A stretch of DNA of 64,000 bases from OMIS01 sp964443885 (lineage in GTDB: Bacteria > Patescibacteriota > Microgenomatia > UBA1400 > PJMF01), in the NCBI GenBank assembly GCA_964443885.1, contig CAYUES010000001.1:1-64000 (forward strand). Reading direction: 5' to 3'. Within the stretch, counting starts at the first letter, position 1; each line of letters opens with the position of its first letter. The translations under genes were made by a program, and so were the position numbers. Below the pieces are notes generated by a model that ran no database searches, was not told where the DNA came from, and saw only the letters and a program-made list of their open reading frames with translations. Positions 17,343 through 25,907 of this stretch are shown here, piece after piece.

Positions 17343-17963
17343 CTAATACTGAAATTTACGAATCAGTCCGACTACTCTTCCTTGAATTTGAACATTGGTA
17401 GCATAGATGGGACTCATCGTTGCGTTAGCAGGTTCCAACCGAACGCGGGTCATTTCTTTGTAAAATCGTTTCAAAGTTGCTAAGCCGTTATCCAAAAGTG
17501 CTACCACGATATCGCCATCGTGAACTTCTTGGGTTTCTTCAATCACCACATAATCCCCATCAGCGATATGATCTTCGATCATTGACTCGCCTTTGACTTG
17601 TAAAACATACGAGCGACGTTTGCCACTAATCATTTCTGGTGAAACTTTGAAAGTTGCGTTTGGATCGTGGTGTGGTTCAATCGGTGAACCAGCAGCAATA
17701 AAGCCCATCACTGGCAAGTCGATACTTTCGGCCATCTTCAAAAATGTGCGATCGAGTAACTCAATACCGCGTACTGAGCCTTCATGCTTGCGAATAACTT
17801 TTTTTCGTTGGAGAGCTTGCAGATGCTCATGAACTGTCGCCAATGATGAGACACCAATTGACTCTGCAATTTCTTTGAGCGTTGGTGAGTAGCCATTTTT
17901 TTGTAAATACTGCGCAATAAAGTCAACAATCTGTCGTTGTCGTTTGTATAGTGTAACTGCCAT
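17343..17963 (-). CDS. lexA: LexA repressor (SOS regulator)
   Basis: 206 residues. The N-terminal winged helix-turn-helix (GYSPTLKEIAESIGVSSLATVHEHLQ) binds DNA. The C-terminal S24 peptidase domain has the self-cleavage site Ala91-Gly92 (IAAGSP), the nucleophile Ser127 (KGESMIED) and the base Lys165 (ATLKRF). All elements for RecA-stimulated self-cleavage are intact. The start is ATG 17963, with AAGGAA about 5 nt upstream; the longer frame to 18023 crosses the candidate operator. Likely targets include uvrA, uvrB and itself, though I found no shared box among them. Confidence 0.96.
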   Translation of the reverse strand: MAVTLYKRQRQIVDFIAQYLQKNGYSPTLKEIAESIGVSSLATVHEHLQALQRKKVIRKHEGSVRGIELLDRTFLKMAESIDLPVMGFIAAGSPIEPHHDPNATFKVSPEMISGKRRSYVLQVKGESMIEDHIADGDYVVIEETQEVHDGDIVVALLDNGLATLKRFYKEMTRVRLEPANATMSPIYATNVQIQGRVVGLIRKFQY

Positions 17964-17996
17964 GGGTTCCTTCCGTATAAAAACTGAGTAATTTGT

Positions 17997-18055
17997 TTCG
18001 GGCGTATCTTTCCCGAAGTACACTTAGAATAGCCGAACATGAGGCGAATCGACAA
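17997..18055 (-). promoter_or_regulatory. lexA promoter with candidate operator
   Basis: On the minus strand, TTGTCG (18050-18055) and TATTCT (18026-18031) have an 18-bp spacer. The predicted start is near 18019. Immediately downstream is a perfect 6-bp inverted repeat, TTCGGG and CCCGAA (17997-18002 and 18012-18017), with a 9-bp spacer. This position suits autorepression by LexA, but the sequence is not the classic E. coli or Bacillus box. Confidence 0.5.
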
Positions 18056-18186
18056 TTAGATCTTAAGCTGTCTAACTGTATCATCTAATATCCAAGAGGG
18101 TCAGTTGGGGAGGAAGAAGTTTCGGTTTTTGAAGTCAGCTCTAATTGATACATTTCTGAGGTTGCCTTTTCAAGGTGTAATCTCAC

Positions 18187-19926
18187 TTAAACCAGTGCGC
18201 GCCCAGTCATGGAAGATGGCTTTTCAATCCCCATTGCTTTCAGAATTGTGGGTGCGACATCAGCTAAAATGCCGGTCGGCAGCATATTGGGACGAGTAAA
18301 CTGTTTGCCAATCACAAAAAACGGCACTGGATAAGAAGAATGCTCGGTATCGACTTCACCAGTTTGGTTATTAATCATCTCTTCGACATTACCGTGATCA
18401 GCAGTGATAAAGACCATACCACCTAGTAATAGGACTTGATTAACGATCTTGCCTACCACCTCGTCTACCACCTCACAGGCTTTAATAGCTGCTTCTAAGT
18501 TGCCTGTATGGCCAACCATGTCCCCATTACAGATGTTGGCAATGACGATATCAAAGGTATTTGTTTTGAGATACTTGATCATCTCATCAGCAATTTCATA
18601 GGCACTCATTTCTGGGGCTTGGTCGTATGACTTGACACCTTTGGAAGGGATGATCACCCGTTTTTCACCAGGGAACATATCTTCTTTTTGGCCGTTCATG
18701 TAGTAAGTAACAAAACGCTCCTTCTCTGTTTCGGTGATGCGAAGCTGGCGCAAACTATTGTCGGCGAAAACTTTTCCAAGCGGATTTTTAATATTTTGGG
18801 GTGGGAAACCAATATCGACAGGGAGTCCATCCTCATAGTTGGTCATCGTCACAAAGTATAAATTACCAACAATTTTTTGTCTTTGAAAAGTTTGAGAAGT
18901 TATATCCTGTTGAATATTTGTCTTCTCATATTTCTCAGTATATGGGTCAAAAGCAACATGCTTCACACCTTTTTCAAAGTCGGGCATCACAAATGCTCGT
19001 GTTAACTCACGGGGGCGGTCGATACGATAGTTGAAGAAAATTGCAGCATCATTATCAGCAATACTACGGTGAGTGCCATCACTATTACAGACACAGATGG
19101 GCTCGATAAATTCATCGGTGATGCCTTGATCATACTGGGTCTGCATGGCTTGGATAGGATCAAGAATACATTGACGACCATCTCCCAAAGTTAAGGCATT
19201 GTAGGCTTTTTCAATACGCTCCCAGCGTTTATCCCGATCCATCGCGAAGTATCTGCCCATTAACGTGGCAATTTCTCCGACACCAATACTCTTACAGTGA
19301 TCAATGAGTTGTTGCACGTAACTAATACCAGAAGTTGGAGGTGAGTCACGGCCATCAGTAAATCCGTGGATGTACACTTTGCTTACTTCTTGTTGCTTAC
19401 AAAAGTTTAATAATGCGTAGAGATGTTCAATGTTTGAATGTACGCCACCAGCACCAATTAAACCCATCAAGTGCAGTGTCGAGTTATGCGCTTTAACATG
19501 GTTAACCGCATTCAAAAAAGCAGTATTTGAGTAAAACGATCCATCAGCAATTGCCATATTAATACGTGGTAAATCTTGATAGACAATGTGGCCAGCACCA
19601 ATATTTAGATGGCCTGTTTCGGTATTGCCATTTTCTGCTTGTGGTAAGCCAACGGCTTGGCCACTGGCTTCAAGTTGAGTATGGGGGTAAGATAGCCAAA
19701 ACTTGTTGATGTTTGGGGTTTTTGCTCGTTTAATTGCATTTCCAGGGTTGTCAGGACCAATTCCCCAGCCATCAAGTACGAGGAGTACTACTGGGCGTAC
19801 TCCTTTATAACTTCCGGTTCGGCTCATGGAGTTGAAGGCGAGCTCACTTACAATGGGCTCGAACGAAGTTCTAGGGACTTCGGGAGTAATAGAGTCGACG
19901 GGTGTGGTGGTTTGATTACTATCCAT
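18187..19926 (-). CDS. gpmI: 2,3-bisphosphoglycerate-independent phosphoglycerate mutase, Thr-nucleophile variant
   Basis: 579 residues, with a ~40-residue N-terminal extension before VVLLVLDGWGIGPDNPGNAI. It interconverts 3- and 2-phosphoglycerate using two metal ions. Family motifs present: HGFTDGRDSPPTSG, GRYFAMDRDKRWER, FNYRIDRPRELTRAF, ICNGDMVGHTGNLEAAIKA, and FITADHGNVEEM. In the nucleophile motif (usually GNSEVGH) the sequence reads GNTETGH, so the catalytic serine is threonine (Thr102). It is followed downstream by no other gene on this strand until lexA, and preceded by eno (58 nt), so an eno-gpmI unit is likely. AGGAAG precedes the ATG. Confidence 0.93.
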   Translation of the reverse strand: MDSNQTTTPVDSITPEVPRTSFEPIVSELAFNSMSRTGSYKGVRPVVLLVLDGWGIGPDNPGNAIKRAKTPNINKFWLSYPHTQLEASGQAVGLPQAENGNTETGHLNIGAGHIVYQDLPRINMAIADGSFYSNTAFLNAVNHVKAHNSTLHLMGLIGAGGVHSNIEHLYALLNFCKQQEVSKVYIHGFTDGRDSPPTSGISYVQQLIDHCKSIGVGEIATLMGRYFAMDRDKRWERIEKAYNALTLGDGRQCILDPIQAMQTQYDQGITDEFIEPICVCNSDGTHRSIADNDAAIFFNYRIDRPRELTRAFVMPDFEKGVKHVAFDPYTEKYEKTNIQQDITSQTFQRQKIVGNLYFVTMTNYEDGLPVDIGFPPQNIKNPLGKVFADNSLRQLRITETEKERFVTYYMNGQKEDMFPGEKRVIIPSKGVKSYDQAPEMSAYEIADEMIKYLKTNTFDIVIANICNGDMVGHTGNLEAAIKACEVVDEVVGKIVNQVLLLGGMVFITADHGNVEEMINNQTGEVDTEHSSYPVPFFVIGKQFTRPNMLPTGILADVAPTILKAMGIEKPSSMTGRALV

Positions 19927-19983
19927 ATACTCTTCCTACTATAACTCTCTTTTTCTATATCTGGCAGAGGCAGTTATACGCAA

Positions 19984-21276
19984 CTATGCAGTTTGGGTTT
20001 GTGCAGGTGTTTGCTGTTGATAGTGTTGGGCGATTTCAAAGTTAATCTGTGCTAGACGATTATACTTTGCGGTGCGTTCACCTCGATTAGTAGGACCAAA
20101 CTTGGCGTAGTCAGAACCCACCCCCACTGCAAAATCAGCAATGAAGTCATCGTTGGTTTCGCCACTCCGGTGTGACATCACGATCTGCCAGTTAGCAGCC
20201 TTCGCAACTTTAATCACCTCGATTGTTTCTGTAATCGTACCGACCTGGTTTGGTTTGACCAGCAGTGTATTACAAAGTTTATTGGCAATGGCATTTTCTA
20301 GCTTTGCTTTATTAGTAGCCAGGAAACTATCGCCGACGATCTTGGTAGTTTCACCAATCTCGGCTGTCACTGCCTTCCACATATTCGTGTCATCTTCCTG
20401 GTAGGGGTCTTCTAGGTAGAATACATTGTACATATCGCGCATTTTTTTATAGTATGCCAGTAGTTCCTCGCCAGAATACGGTTGTGAACGATCTTTTATC
20501 GTATAACGGCCACCTGAATATAACTGTTCAGCCGCGACATCAACACCAAAGAACAAATCTTGAGTAAAGGTATACGGCGTGGCTTTGATAGTTTCGACCA
20601 TGATCTCAAAAACGTCACTATTACTATACAGGTTTGGAGTGAAGCCACCGACTAGTCCCACCGAGTGAATTGCTCCTTTTAAAATCAACACTTCTTCGAG
20701 TTTTTGAAAAATAGTGACAGCCATGTCGAGTGAGCCTTCATAACTCAAGTGACTAGCAGGAATAACTTGAAACTCTTGGAAGTCTAAGTTATTTGCTCCA
20801 TGCTCTCCTCCATTTACCACGGTGTAGATACAGGTTGGAATTGTCAGTGATTGGGTCAGCTGATACTTTTGCATGATGTAGTAGTACAGAGGGACGTTCT
20901 GGGAAAGTGCGCCAGCCTTGAGGGTGGCCTGGGAAACAGCGAGGACGGCGTTTACCCCGAGCTTTGATTTATTTGGTGTGCCATCTAACTGGATTAAAAT
21001 ATTGTCAATTTCTTCTTGATTAGTGGGATCTTTGCCAATAATTTGTGGCGCAATATAGGTATTAATATAGTTGACGGCCGTCAAGACACCTTTGCCGAGC
21101 ATGCGGTTGGGATCTTTGTCCCGTAGCTCTAGTGCTTCATACTTTCCAATTGAAGTACCAGTGGGAACACTAGTTGCCACAATACCCCCTGTATCAAGCC
21201 AAAGTGTGCACTCAATAGTAGGCCAACCTCGAGAGTCGAGGATTTCACGCGCGTATATTCCTTGAATGATTGCCAT
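19984..21276 (-). CDS. eno: enolase with altered active site
   Basis: 430 residues, the normal enolase length, aligning throughout. Metal ligands appear kept: Asp245 (GVDVAA), Glu289 (YLEDP) and Asp316 (VGDSF). The catalytic lysine is Lys341 (LLVKPNQVGT), and MSHRSGET is intact. However, the GDEGGF motif carrying the proton-donor glutamate (Glu209 in E. coli) reads GLVGGF, placing Val at 209, and the GDDLFVTN segment reads GDSFLATN. The mobile loop SGASTG is TGTSIG. Either this is a divergent functional enolase or a moonlighting/impaired paralogue. It lies between the PpsA-like gene and gpmI. Confidence 0.9.
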   Translation of the reverse strand: MAIIQGIYAREILDSRGWPTIECTLWLDTGGIVATSVPTGTSIGKYEALELRDKDPNRMLGKGVLTAVNYINTYIAPQIIGKDPTNQEEIDNILIQLDGTPNKSKLGVNAVLAVSQATLKAGALSQNVPLYYYIMQKYQLTQSLTIPTCIYTVVNGGEHGANNLDFQEFQVIPASHLSYEGSLDMAVTIFQKLEEVLILKGAIHSVGLVGGFTPNLYSNSDVFEIMVETIKATPYTFTQDLFFGVDVAAEQLYSGGRYTIKDRSQPYSGEELLAYYKKMRDMYNVFYLEDPYQEDDTNMWKAVTAEIGETTKIVGDSFLATNKAKLENAIANKLCNTLLVKPNQVGTITETIEVIKVAKAANWQIVMSHRSGETNDDFIADFAVGVGSDYAKFGPTNRGERTAKYNRLAQINFEIAQHYQQQTPAQTQTA

Positions 21277-21304
21277 AAGTATTCAATAAGTAACAATACG
21301 TAGT

Positions 21305-23155
21305 TTATTGTAAATATGCAAGCTGCTTTTCTTCAATTTCTGAAATTGTAGTATGAGTAATTTGGGCAGCTGCGGGTTTTACTACTACTCCATGATACCC
21401 GAGTTTGACGGCCTGTGCTACTAGGTCGTGTGAGTAATCCTCAAGATGTAGATTGAGTTGCAAGGGCTGCATCAAGGTTCGCAGCTCTTGCAGCTCCAAG
21501 ACAGTTTGAGCAAGCTGCTCCAGTAGCTTGGAGACCGCAGTTTGATCCATCGTGTAGTGTTGGTAGATTTCAGGATTATCAGGATCGATACCAAGTAGTA
21601 AGGCATGCAAACTTTTTGCATTGACTGAAAGTCCCGCCAACTTGTGGGTGGGGTACGAACGCAGGTTCAAGATATTTTCAGGCGTATTAACTTGCATCCA
21701 GATCGAGAAATGAGGATTATTGAAAAGCCCTGCTCGCTCTACTTCACTAATAATGTACTCAAGTTCATGCGGGGTGCGGACAAACGGCACTAAAAATGCC
21801 AGTGAGGACTGCGTTTTATGCAAGGCGGTCTTCAAAACTTCAATCTCAAACTGCAGTAACTGAGGTTGGCGATTGAGTTGTAGCCCACCTCTGTATCCCA
21901 AGTATGGATTGGGCTCGGAAGGTTCGTAGTTTTCACTGTAGCGAAGTTGACGGAGCTCACTGGAAGTAAAGTTTTGTGAACGGTAGATAACTGGCTTGAG
22001 CGGTAACGCTGCTTGATACGTATGAATCGTCTCAACAAGCTCTTTGAGCAACTGCTGTTTTTGTTTGGACTGAATGACGTGGAGCGGATGAATTCCAAAC
22101 TTGGCTAGCGTGTACTCACTGCGCAATACCCCAATTCCCTCGACAGCGGGAAAAAGGTGTGGCAAGTGTTTTTGGGGATTGCCAGTCGAAATCAGTAGCT
22201 TTGTCATCGTTTTTTTGAGCGGGGCGGTTTTGAGAGCTTCCTCAAGATCTTCGGTAATATCAGTAATAAAGATGCCCTCTTTAGTCAGTTCCCAAGCTAC
22301 AATTTGCTGCGATAAGCGTTTTTGTTTGATCGCAAAGACAATTTGAGCAATCGCTTGGACTTGTTCTTCCGTTACTGAACCATGTTTTTGGTACTGTTGC
22401 GGGACTGGGAAAGAAATTAATTTGTCAGCTTCGCGACGGTACTGTTTGGTTTTGGTTGCAATCGTTTGATCAACAATTTGCCAACTGCGCACATCCACCG
22501 AAAAAGAGTCACTAGCATCGAGTAGTAACTGTTGGTCAGGACTGCCCCAGATCGCCTGGATTAAAACCTGACTTTTGGTGGCCTTTTTGGGGTGTGCCGT
22601 AAACCCCAATCCAGATACGACCGGCTGATGTTGTGCCTGGATAATAATGGGTGTTGGTGCCAGGTGAATTTGACGAAGTTGGTGGTGTTTTTCAACGGCT
22701 CTAAAAACCAGTTCTGCCCAGGCTGCTAAAAATGACTCAATCAAGTTAGCTTCGCCTTGAATGTGCATAAAATCACTGCGATCAAAACCTAAGTAGTGGT
22801 TGGCAGGAATAATTGCTACAAAGTGTTCCGAAAAACGACGATGATACTGTGAAAGTAGCTCTTTTAAAAACCAAGTCGGTAGCTTCTGCTCGGTGAGGGT
22901 TTTTGTAATGTGTTTTTTTAACTTTTGCAGCTTGGTAGGATCGAGGTCATCAGGACTTTGACTGGACTGTGAAAGAACGCTGAAAAGTTTATTTTCTTGA
23001 GCAATACGGTATAACGTTTCTGGTGGGATAAGAAGAGTTTCAGGAAGCGGAATTCCTTCTGCAAATAACTTGCCAAAGATCACACCCTGTGTTCCGACCT
23101 GAGAAGGTCCAAAATGTAAAAATTGTTCCACTGGAATCACCACCGGGCTAGGCAT
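21305..23155 (-). CDS. PEP synthase-like protein lacking the phosphohistidine domain
   Basis: 616 residues. The N-terminal part resembles the PEP synthase ATP-grasp domain (VGTQGVIFGKLFAEGIPLPETLLI, VVSGLGFTAHP, IVAWELTKEGIFI). The C-terminal part resembles the PEP/pyruvate barrel (EGIGVLRSEYTLAKFGIHP, EPNPYLGYRGG, LVPFVRTPHELEYII). The swivelling domain with its GG-T-HAA catalytic histidine is absent: the sequence runs straight from the ATP-grasp region to the STGNPQKHLPHLFPAVEG segment. The C-terminal catalytic cysteine motif is also missing. E. coli PpsA has 792 residues. Normal pyruvate/PEP phosphotransfer is therefore unlikely. TATGAT ends 6 nt before the ATG. It is upstream of eno in the same direction (28-nt gap). 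Confidence 0.82.
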   Translation of the reverse strand: MPSPVVIPVEQFLHFGPSQVGTQGVIFGKLFAEGIPLPETLLIPPETLYRIAQENKLFSVLSQSSQSPDDLDPTKLQKLKKHITKTLTEQKLPTWFLKELLSQYHRRFSEHFVAIIPANHYLGFDRSDFMHIQGEANLIESFLAAWAELVFRAVEKHHQLRQIHLAPTPIIIQAQHQPVVSGLGFTAHPKKATKSQVLIQAIWGSPDQQLLLDASDSFSVDVRSWQIVDQTIATKTKQYRREADKLISFPVPQQYQKHGSVTEEQVQAIAQIVFAIKQKRLSQQIVAWELTKEGIFITDITEDLEEALKTAPLKKTMTKLLISTGNPQKHLPHLFPAVEGIGVLRSEYTLAKFGIHPLHVIQSKQKQQLLKELVETIHTYQAALPLKPVIYRSQNFTSSELRQLRYSENYEPSEPNPYLGYRGGLQLNRQPQLLQFEIEVLKTALHKTQSSLAFLVPFVRTPHELEYIISEVERAGLFNNPHFSIWMQVNTPENILNLRSYPTHKLAGLSVNAKSLHALLLGIDPDNPEIYQHYTMDQTAVSKLLEQLAQTVLELQELRTLMQPLQLNLHLEDYSHDLVAQAVKLGYHGVVVKPAAAQITHTTISEIEEKQLAYLQ

Positions 23156-23247
23156 ATATTCATCATACCCTATTTGATGAGGGAAAATAAAGATGCGACT
23201 ACAGAGTAGTGATGATACAAGAGTTTTGAGTGAATGTACTGCAGCTT

Positions 23248-24330
23248 TTACCCACGCTTCTTGAGCTGATCTTTAAACCAGTCCACCCAAGGAATTGGAG
23301 CTGGATCAAGATTATGAATCATGGCTAAATAGAATGACGTATATGCGCCAAAGACGAGCAGCTCAAAGGCTTGTTCTAGCTTGGTTTTGGTAGTGAGTGT
23401 TAGGCTGCGATGTTCGATTTTGTTCTGCTCTAAAACATCAGACGTCAAGGTGGCGCGTAAGCGATTGCTTTGTAAGTACAACTCTGATTCGATAATAAAG
23501 AAGATGATCGCATCATCAAGATTAACTGGAAACTTCAAGCCTTCCATCAAGTGATGATTAAGCTCTGGGATCACTCGATACTCAGAATACGTCTTTGCGT
23601 TTTCATTGAGTTGGTTGGCCAAGACGTGTGCGACTCCCTCGAGGTGTCCAGCCGCTGTAATCACCGGGATACGAGTTGAGAACTCAAATGCAAGTAACTT
23701 AGAAGGATTAACTTCATCGGCAATATCAACACCAGAGAGCAAGTGAGCTTTCGCAATTGCCTCAAGAACCGCCGAAACTTCTGCGTCAGTGACGTTGAGC
23801 AGGCCAGCTTGTGCGAATAACGCAATTTGACCAAAAATTGAGTAGCCCAGTCCCATCCGTGGTTGGTTGGACGGGTTGTAGGTTGGCTCGAAGACTAAGA
23901 CGGGGAAGTTGTGCTCTTTGAGTAGTTCTGCAAGTTTTCCACCAGACGTAATACCAGTTACTTTTGCACCTTTGTTAATAGCATCTTGAGTTGCGGCCAG
24001 CGTTTCTTCGGTTGAACCAGAGTAACTTGAAGCGATCACCAACGTATTTTCATTGACAAACTCTGGCAACGTGTAGTCAGGTACAATTATGACCGGGACT
24101 TTGAGCTCGTCTTTAAAAACAGTTTGAATTACATGAGTACCAAGCACTGAGCCACCCATACCAGCGACCACAACATTAGTTACTTGGCGATACGAGTCGT
24201 CGAAGTGCAGTGATTTTGCAACTTCCCAAACTTGTTGCACCTGGCTGTTCATTTGCTCAATCGAGCCAAGCACATTATGTTTGTCAATTTCAGCAATCTG
24301 TTCACGTGAGTCCAACAACTTGTCTGCCAT
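23248..24330 (-). CDS. bifunctional phosphoglucose/phosphomannose isomerase
   Basis: 360 residues with two SIS domains. Visible: VVVAGMGGSVLGTHVIQTVF, the phosphosugar-binding SSYSGSTEETLAA, GITSGGKLAELL, and the C-terminal VIPELNHHLMEGLKFP with catalytic Glu/His. It converts fructose-6-P to glucose-6-P and mannose-6-P. AAAGGAG sits 5 nt before the ATG. It forms part of the sugar-phosphate cluster with the phosphomannomutase immediately upstream, supplying precursors for surface glycans. Confidence 0.92.
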   Translation of the reverse strand: MADKLLDSREQIAEIDKHNVLGSIEQMNSQVQQVWEVAKSLHFDDSYRQVTNVVVAGMGGSVLGTHVIQTVFKDELKVPVIIVPDYTLPEFVNENTLVIASSYSGSTEETLAATQDAINKGAKVTGITSGGKLAELLKEHNFPVLVFEPTYNPSNQPRMGLGYSIFGQIALFAQAGLLNVTDAEVSAVLEAIAKAHLLSGVDIADEVNPSKLLAFEFSTRIPVITAAGHLEGVAHVLANQLNENAKTYSEYRVIPELNHHLMEGLKFPVNLDDAIIFFIIESELYLQSNRLRATLTSDVLEQNKIEHRSLTLTTKTKLEQAFELLVFGAYTSFYLAMIHNLDPAPIPWVDWFKDQLKKRG

Positions 24331-24509
24331 ACTGCTCCTTTTCTGATTTTTACTAATTTTCTAGTGTCTCAGTTTACTGCAGGAGACGTTCGCCAATAGC
24401 TCACTGCGTAGTCAGACTATACATAATCACTCAAGTTTCCTCCAGTAACAATGACGTCTTCCTAAGCCTCCTTACGCAAACAGACACACTAGTTAATTTC
24501 AATATCCGA

Positions 24510-25862
24510 TTACTGTCGAATTACTGCTAAAACTTCGTCTCGCTTCTGCTCCATCATTTCCTTTGAAGTTGCTTCCAAGTTGAGGCGAACTAACGGCTCG
24601 GTGTTGGAAGTACGGACATTGAAGTTCCAGTCTGGATAAATCAATGACACTCCATCAACGTGCAAGACTTCTTGAGCTGAAGGGCCATACATTTCTTCGA
24701 TTCGAGCCAAAACAGCTTTGCCATCGACCCCTTTGGTGTTAATCTCACCAGAGATAAAGTACTTTTGTCCGAGTTCGTCGAGCATTTGATCAAGTGTCTG
24801 CCCTGTTTTAGTCAAGAGATCCATCAAGAAAAGCATTGGTGCTAACCCAGAATCACACAAGAAAAAGTCCTTGAAGTAGTAGTGGCCACTGACTTCACCT
24901 GCGAAGACCGCGCCTTCATCGAGCATCCGCTTTTTGATAAACGCATGACCGACTCGGTTGTAGAGTGGCGTGCCTCCTGCAGCCGTAATAATATCTGGTA
25001 CCGCGTGTGAAGCACGAATGTCATAGACAATTGGCGCACCTGGATACTTGATTAAAAAGTACTTGGCTAGAAGTGCTGTCATGAAGTCACCAGACACAAA
25101 TCTACCCTTGGCATCAATGCAGAAAAACCGATCGCCATCAGGATCACACGCAAAACCAAGATCAGCGCCTTCACTAACGACACGCTCCATTAATTCTTTG
25201 CGATTTTCTTCGATCAGGGGATCACCACCATGATTGGGGAATGTGCCATCTGGTTCAAAGTACATTGGCGTCATCGTGACTTGCGGAATATGTTTGAAGA
25301 GTTCCGTTGCTGAAGGGCCGACCATACCGTTGGCGGTATCGATGATAACTTTCATTGGCTTGAGTGTTGTCACGTCAACGAGTGAGAGCATTTTCTCGAT
25401 GAAGCCGTCCATAATGCTCCACTGCTCGACTGTGCCAGGAGTGGCAGCAGTGGGAGGAAAATCATCATTTTCGATAAGCTGGCGAATATCTTGAATGCCT
25501 TCATCACCTGACAACAGGTAGGGAATTTTTTTGACCATCTTGAAGCCGTTGTACTCAGCCGGGTTATGACTGGCGGTCACCATGATGCCAGGCAGTTCTT
25601 TGGTGGCGCATGCGTAGTAGTACATATCAGTTGAAACCATCCCGACATCAATCACATTGACTCCGACACTAGTCAGACCAGCAACAACACCGGCATGCAG
25701 CTCTGGGCTAGAAATGCGTGCGTCACGTCCGACAATCACAGTTTCAGGTTTGAGAACTTGCGCAAAGGCTTTACCGATCGCTGGCGCAGTTTCAGCAAAG
25801 AGTTGTTTACCAAAGACACCACGGATGTCGTAAGCCTTAAAAATTGAAGCATCAACTTGCAT
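24510..25862 (-). CDS. phosphomannomutase/phosphoglucomutase
   Basis: 450 residues, alpha-D-phosphohexomutase family. Motifs: the N-terminal FKAYDIRGVFGKQL, the phosphoserine loop VTASHNPAEYNGFKM, the metal-binding loop DPDGDRFFCID, the sugar loop GEVSGHYYFKD, and the C-terminal phosphate loop VRTSNTEPLVRLNLEA. It interconverts hexose 1- and 6-phosphates for nucleotide-sugar synthesis. AAAGGG precedes the ATG. The next gene on the same strand (isomerase) would feed it or use its product. The 179-nt gap between them holds nothing recognisable. Confidence 0.94.
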   Translation of the reverse strand: MQVDASIFKAYDIRGVFGKQLFAETAPAIGKAFAQVLKPETVIVGRDARISSPELHAGVVAGLTSVGVNVIDVGMVSTDMYYYACATKELPGIMVTASHNPAEYNGFKMVKKIPYLLSGDEGIQDIRQLIENDDFPPTAATPGTVEQWSIMDGFIEKMLSLVDVTTLKPMKVIIDTANGMVGPSATELFKHIPQVTMTPMYFEPDGTFPNHGGDPLIEENRKELMERVVSEGADLGFACDPDGDRFFCIDAKGRFVSGDFMTALLAKYFLIKYPGAPIVYDIRASHAVPDIITAAGGTPLYNRVGHAFIKKRMLDEGAVFAGEVSGHYYFKDFFLCDSGLAPMLFLMDLLTKTGQTLDQMLDELGQKYFISGEINTKGVDGKAVLARIEEMYGPSAQEVLHVDGVSLIYPDWNFNVRTSNTEPLVRLNLEATSKEMMEQKRDEVLAVIRQ

Positions 25863-25907
25863 ATGTCCCTTTCGTAAAAGTATGACAAAGTATGAACACG
25901 ACTAACT

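Noticed and set aside
18105..18299. Plus-strand 64-codon frame between lexA and gpmI
   Set aside because: More than half overlaps the gpmI 3' end antisense; no family, no promoter of the local type. The region 18056-18186 shows nothing else.
24331..24509. Possible small gene or RNA between the isomerase and phosphomannomutase genes
   Set aside because: No frame with a plausible start, no strong hairpin and no tRNA-like folding; nothing beyond the isomerase ribosome-binding site was seen.
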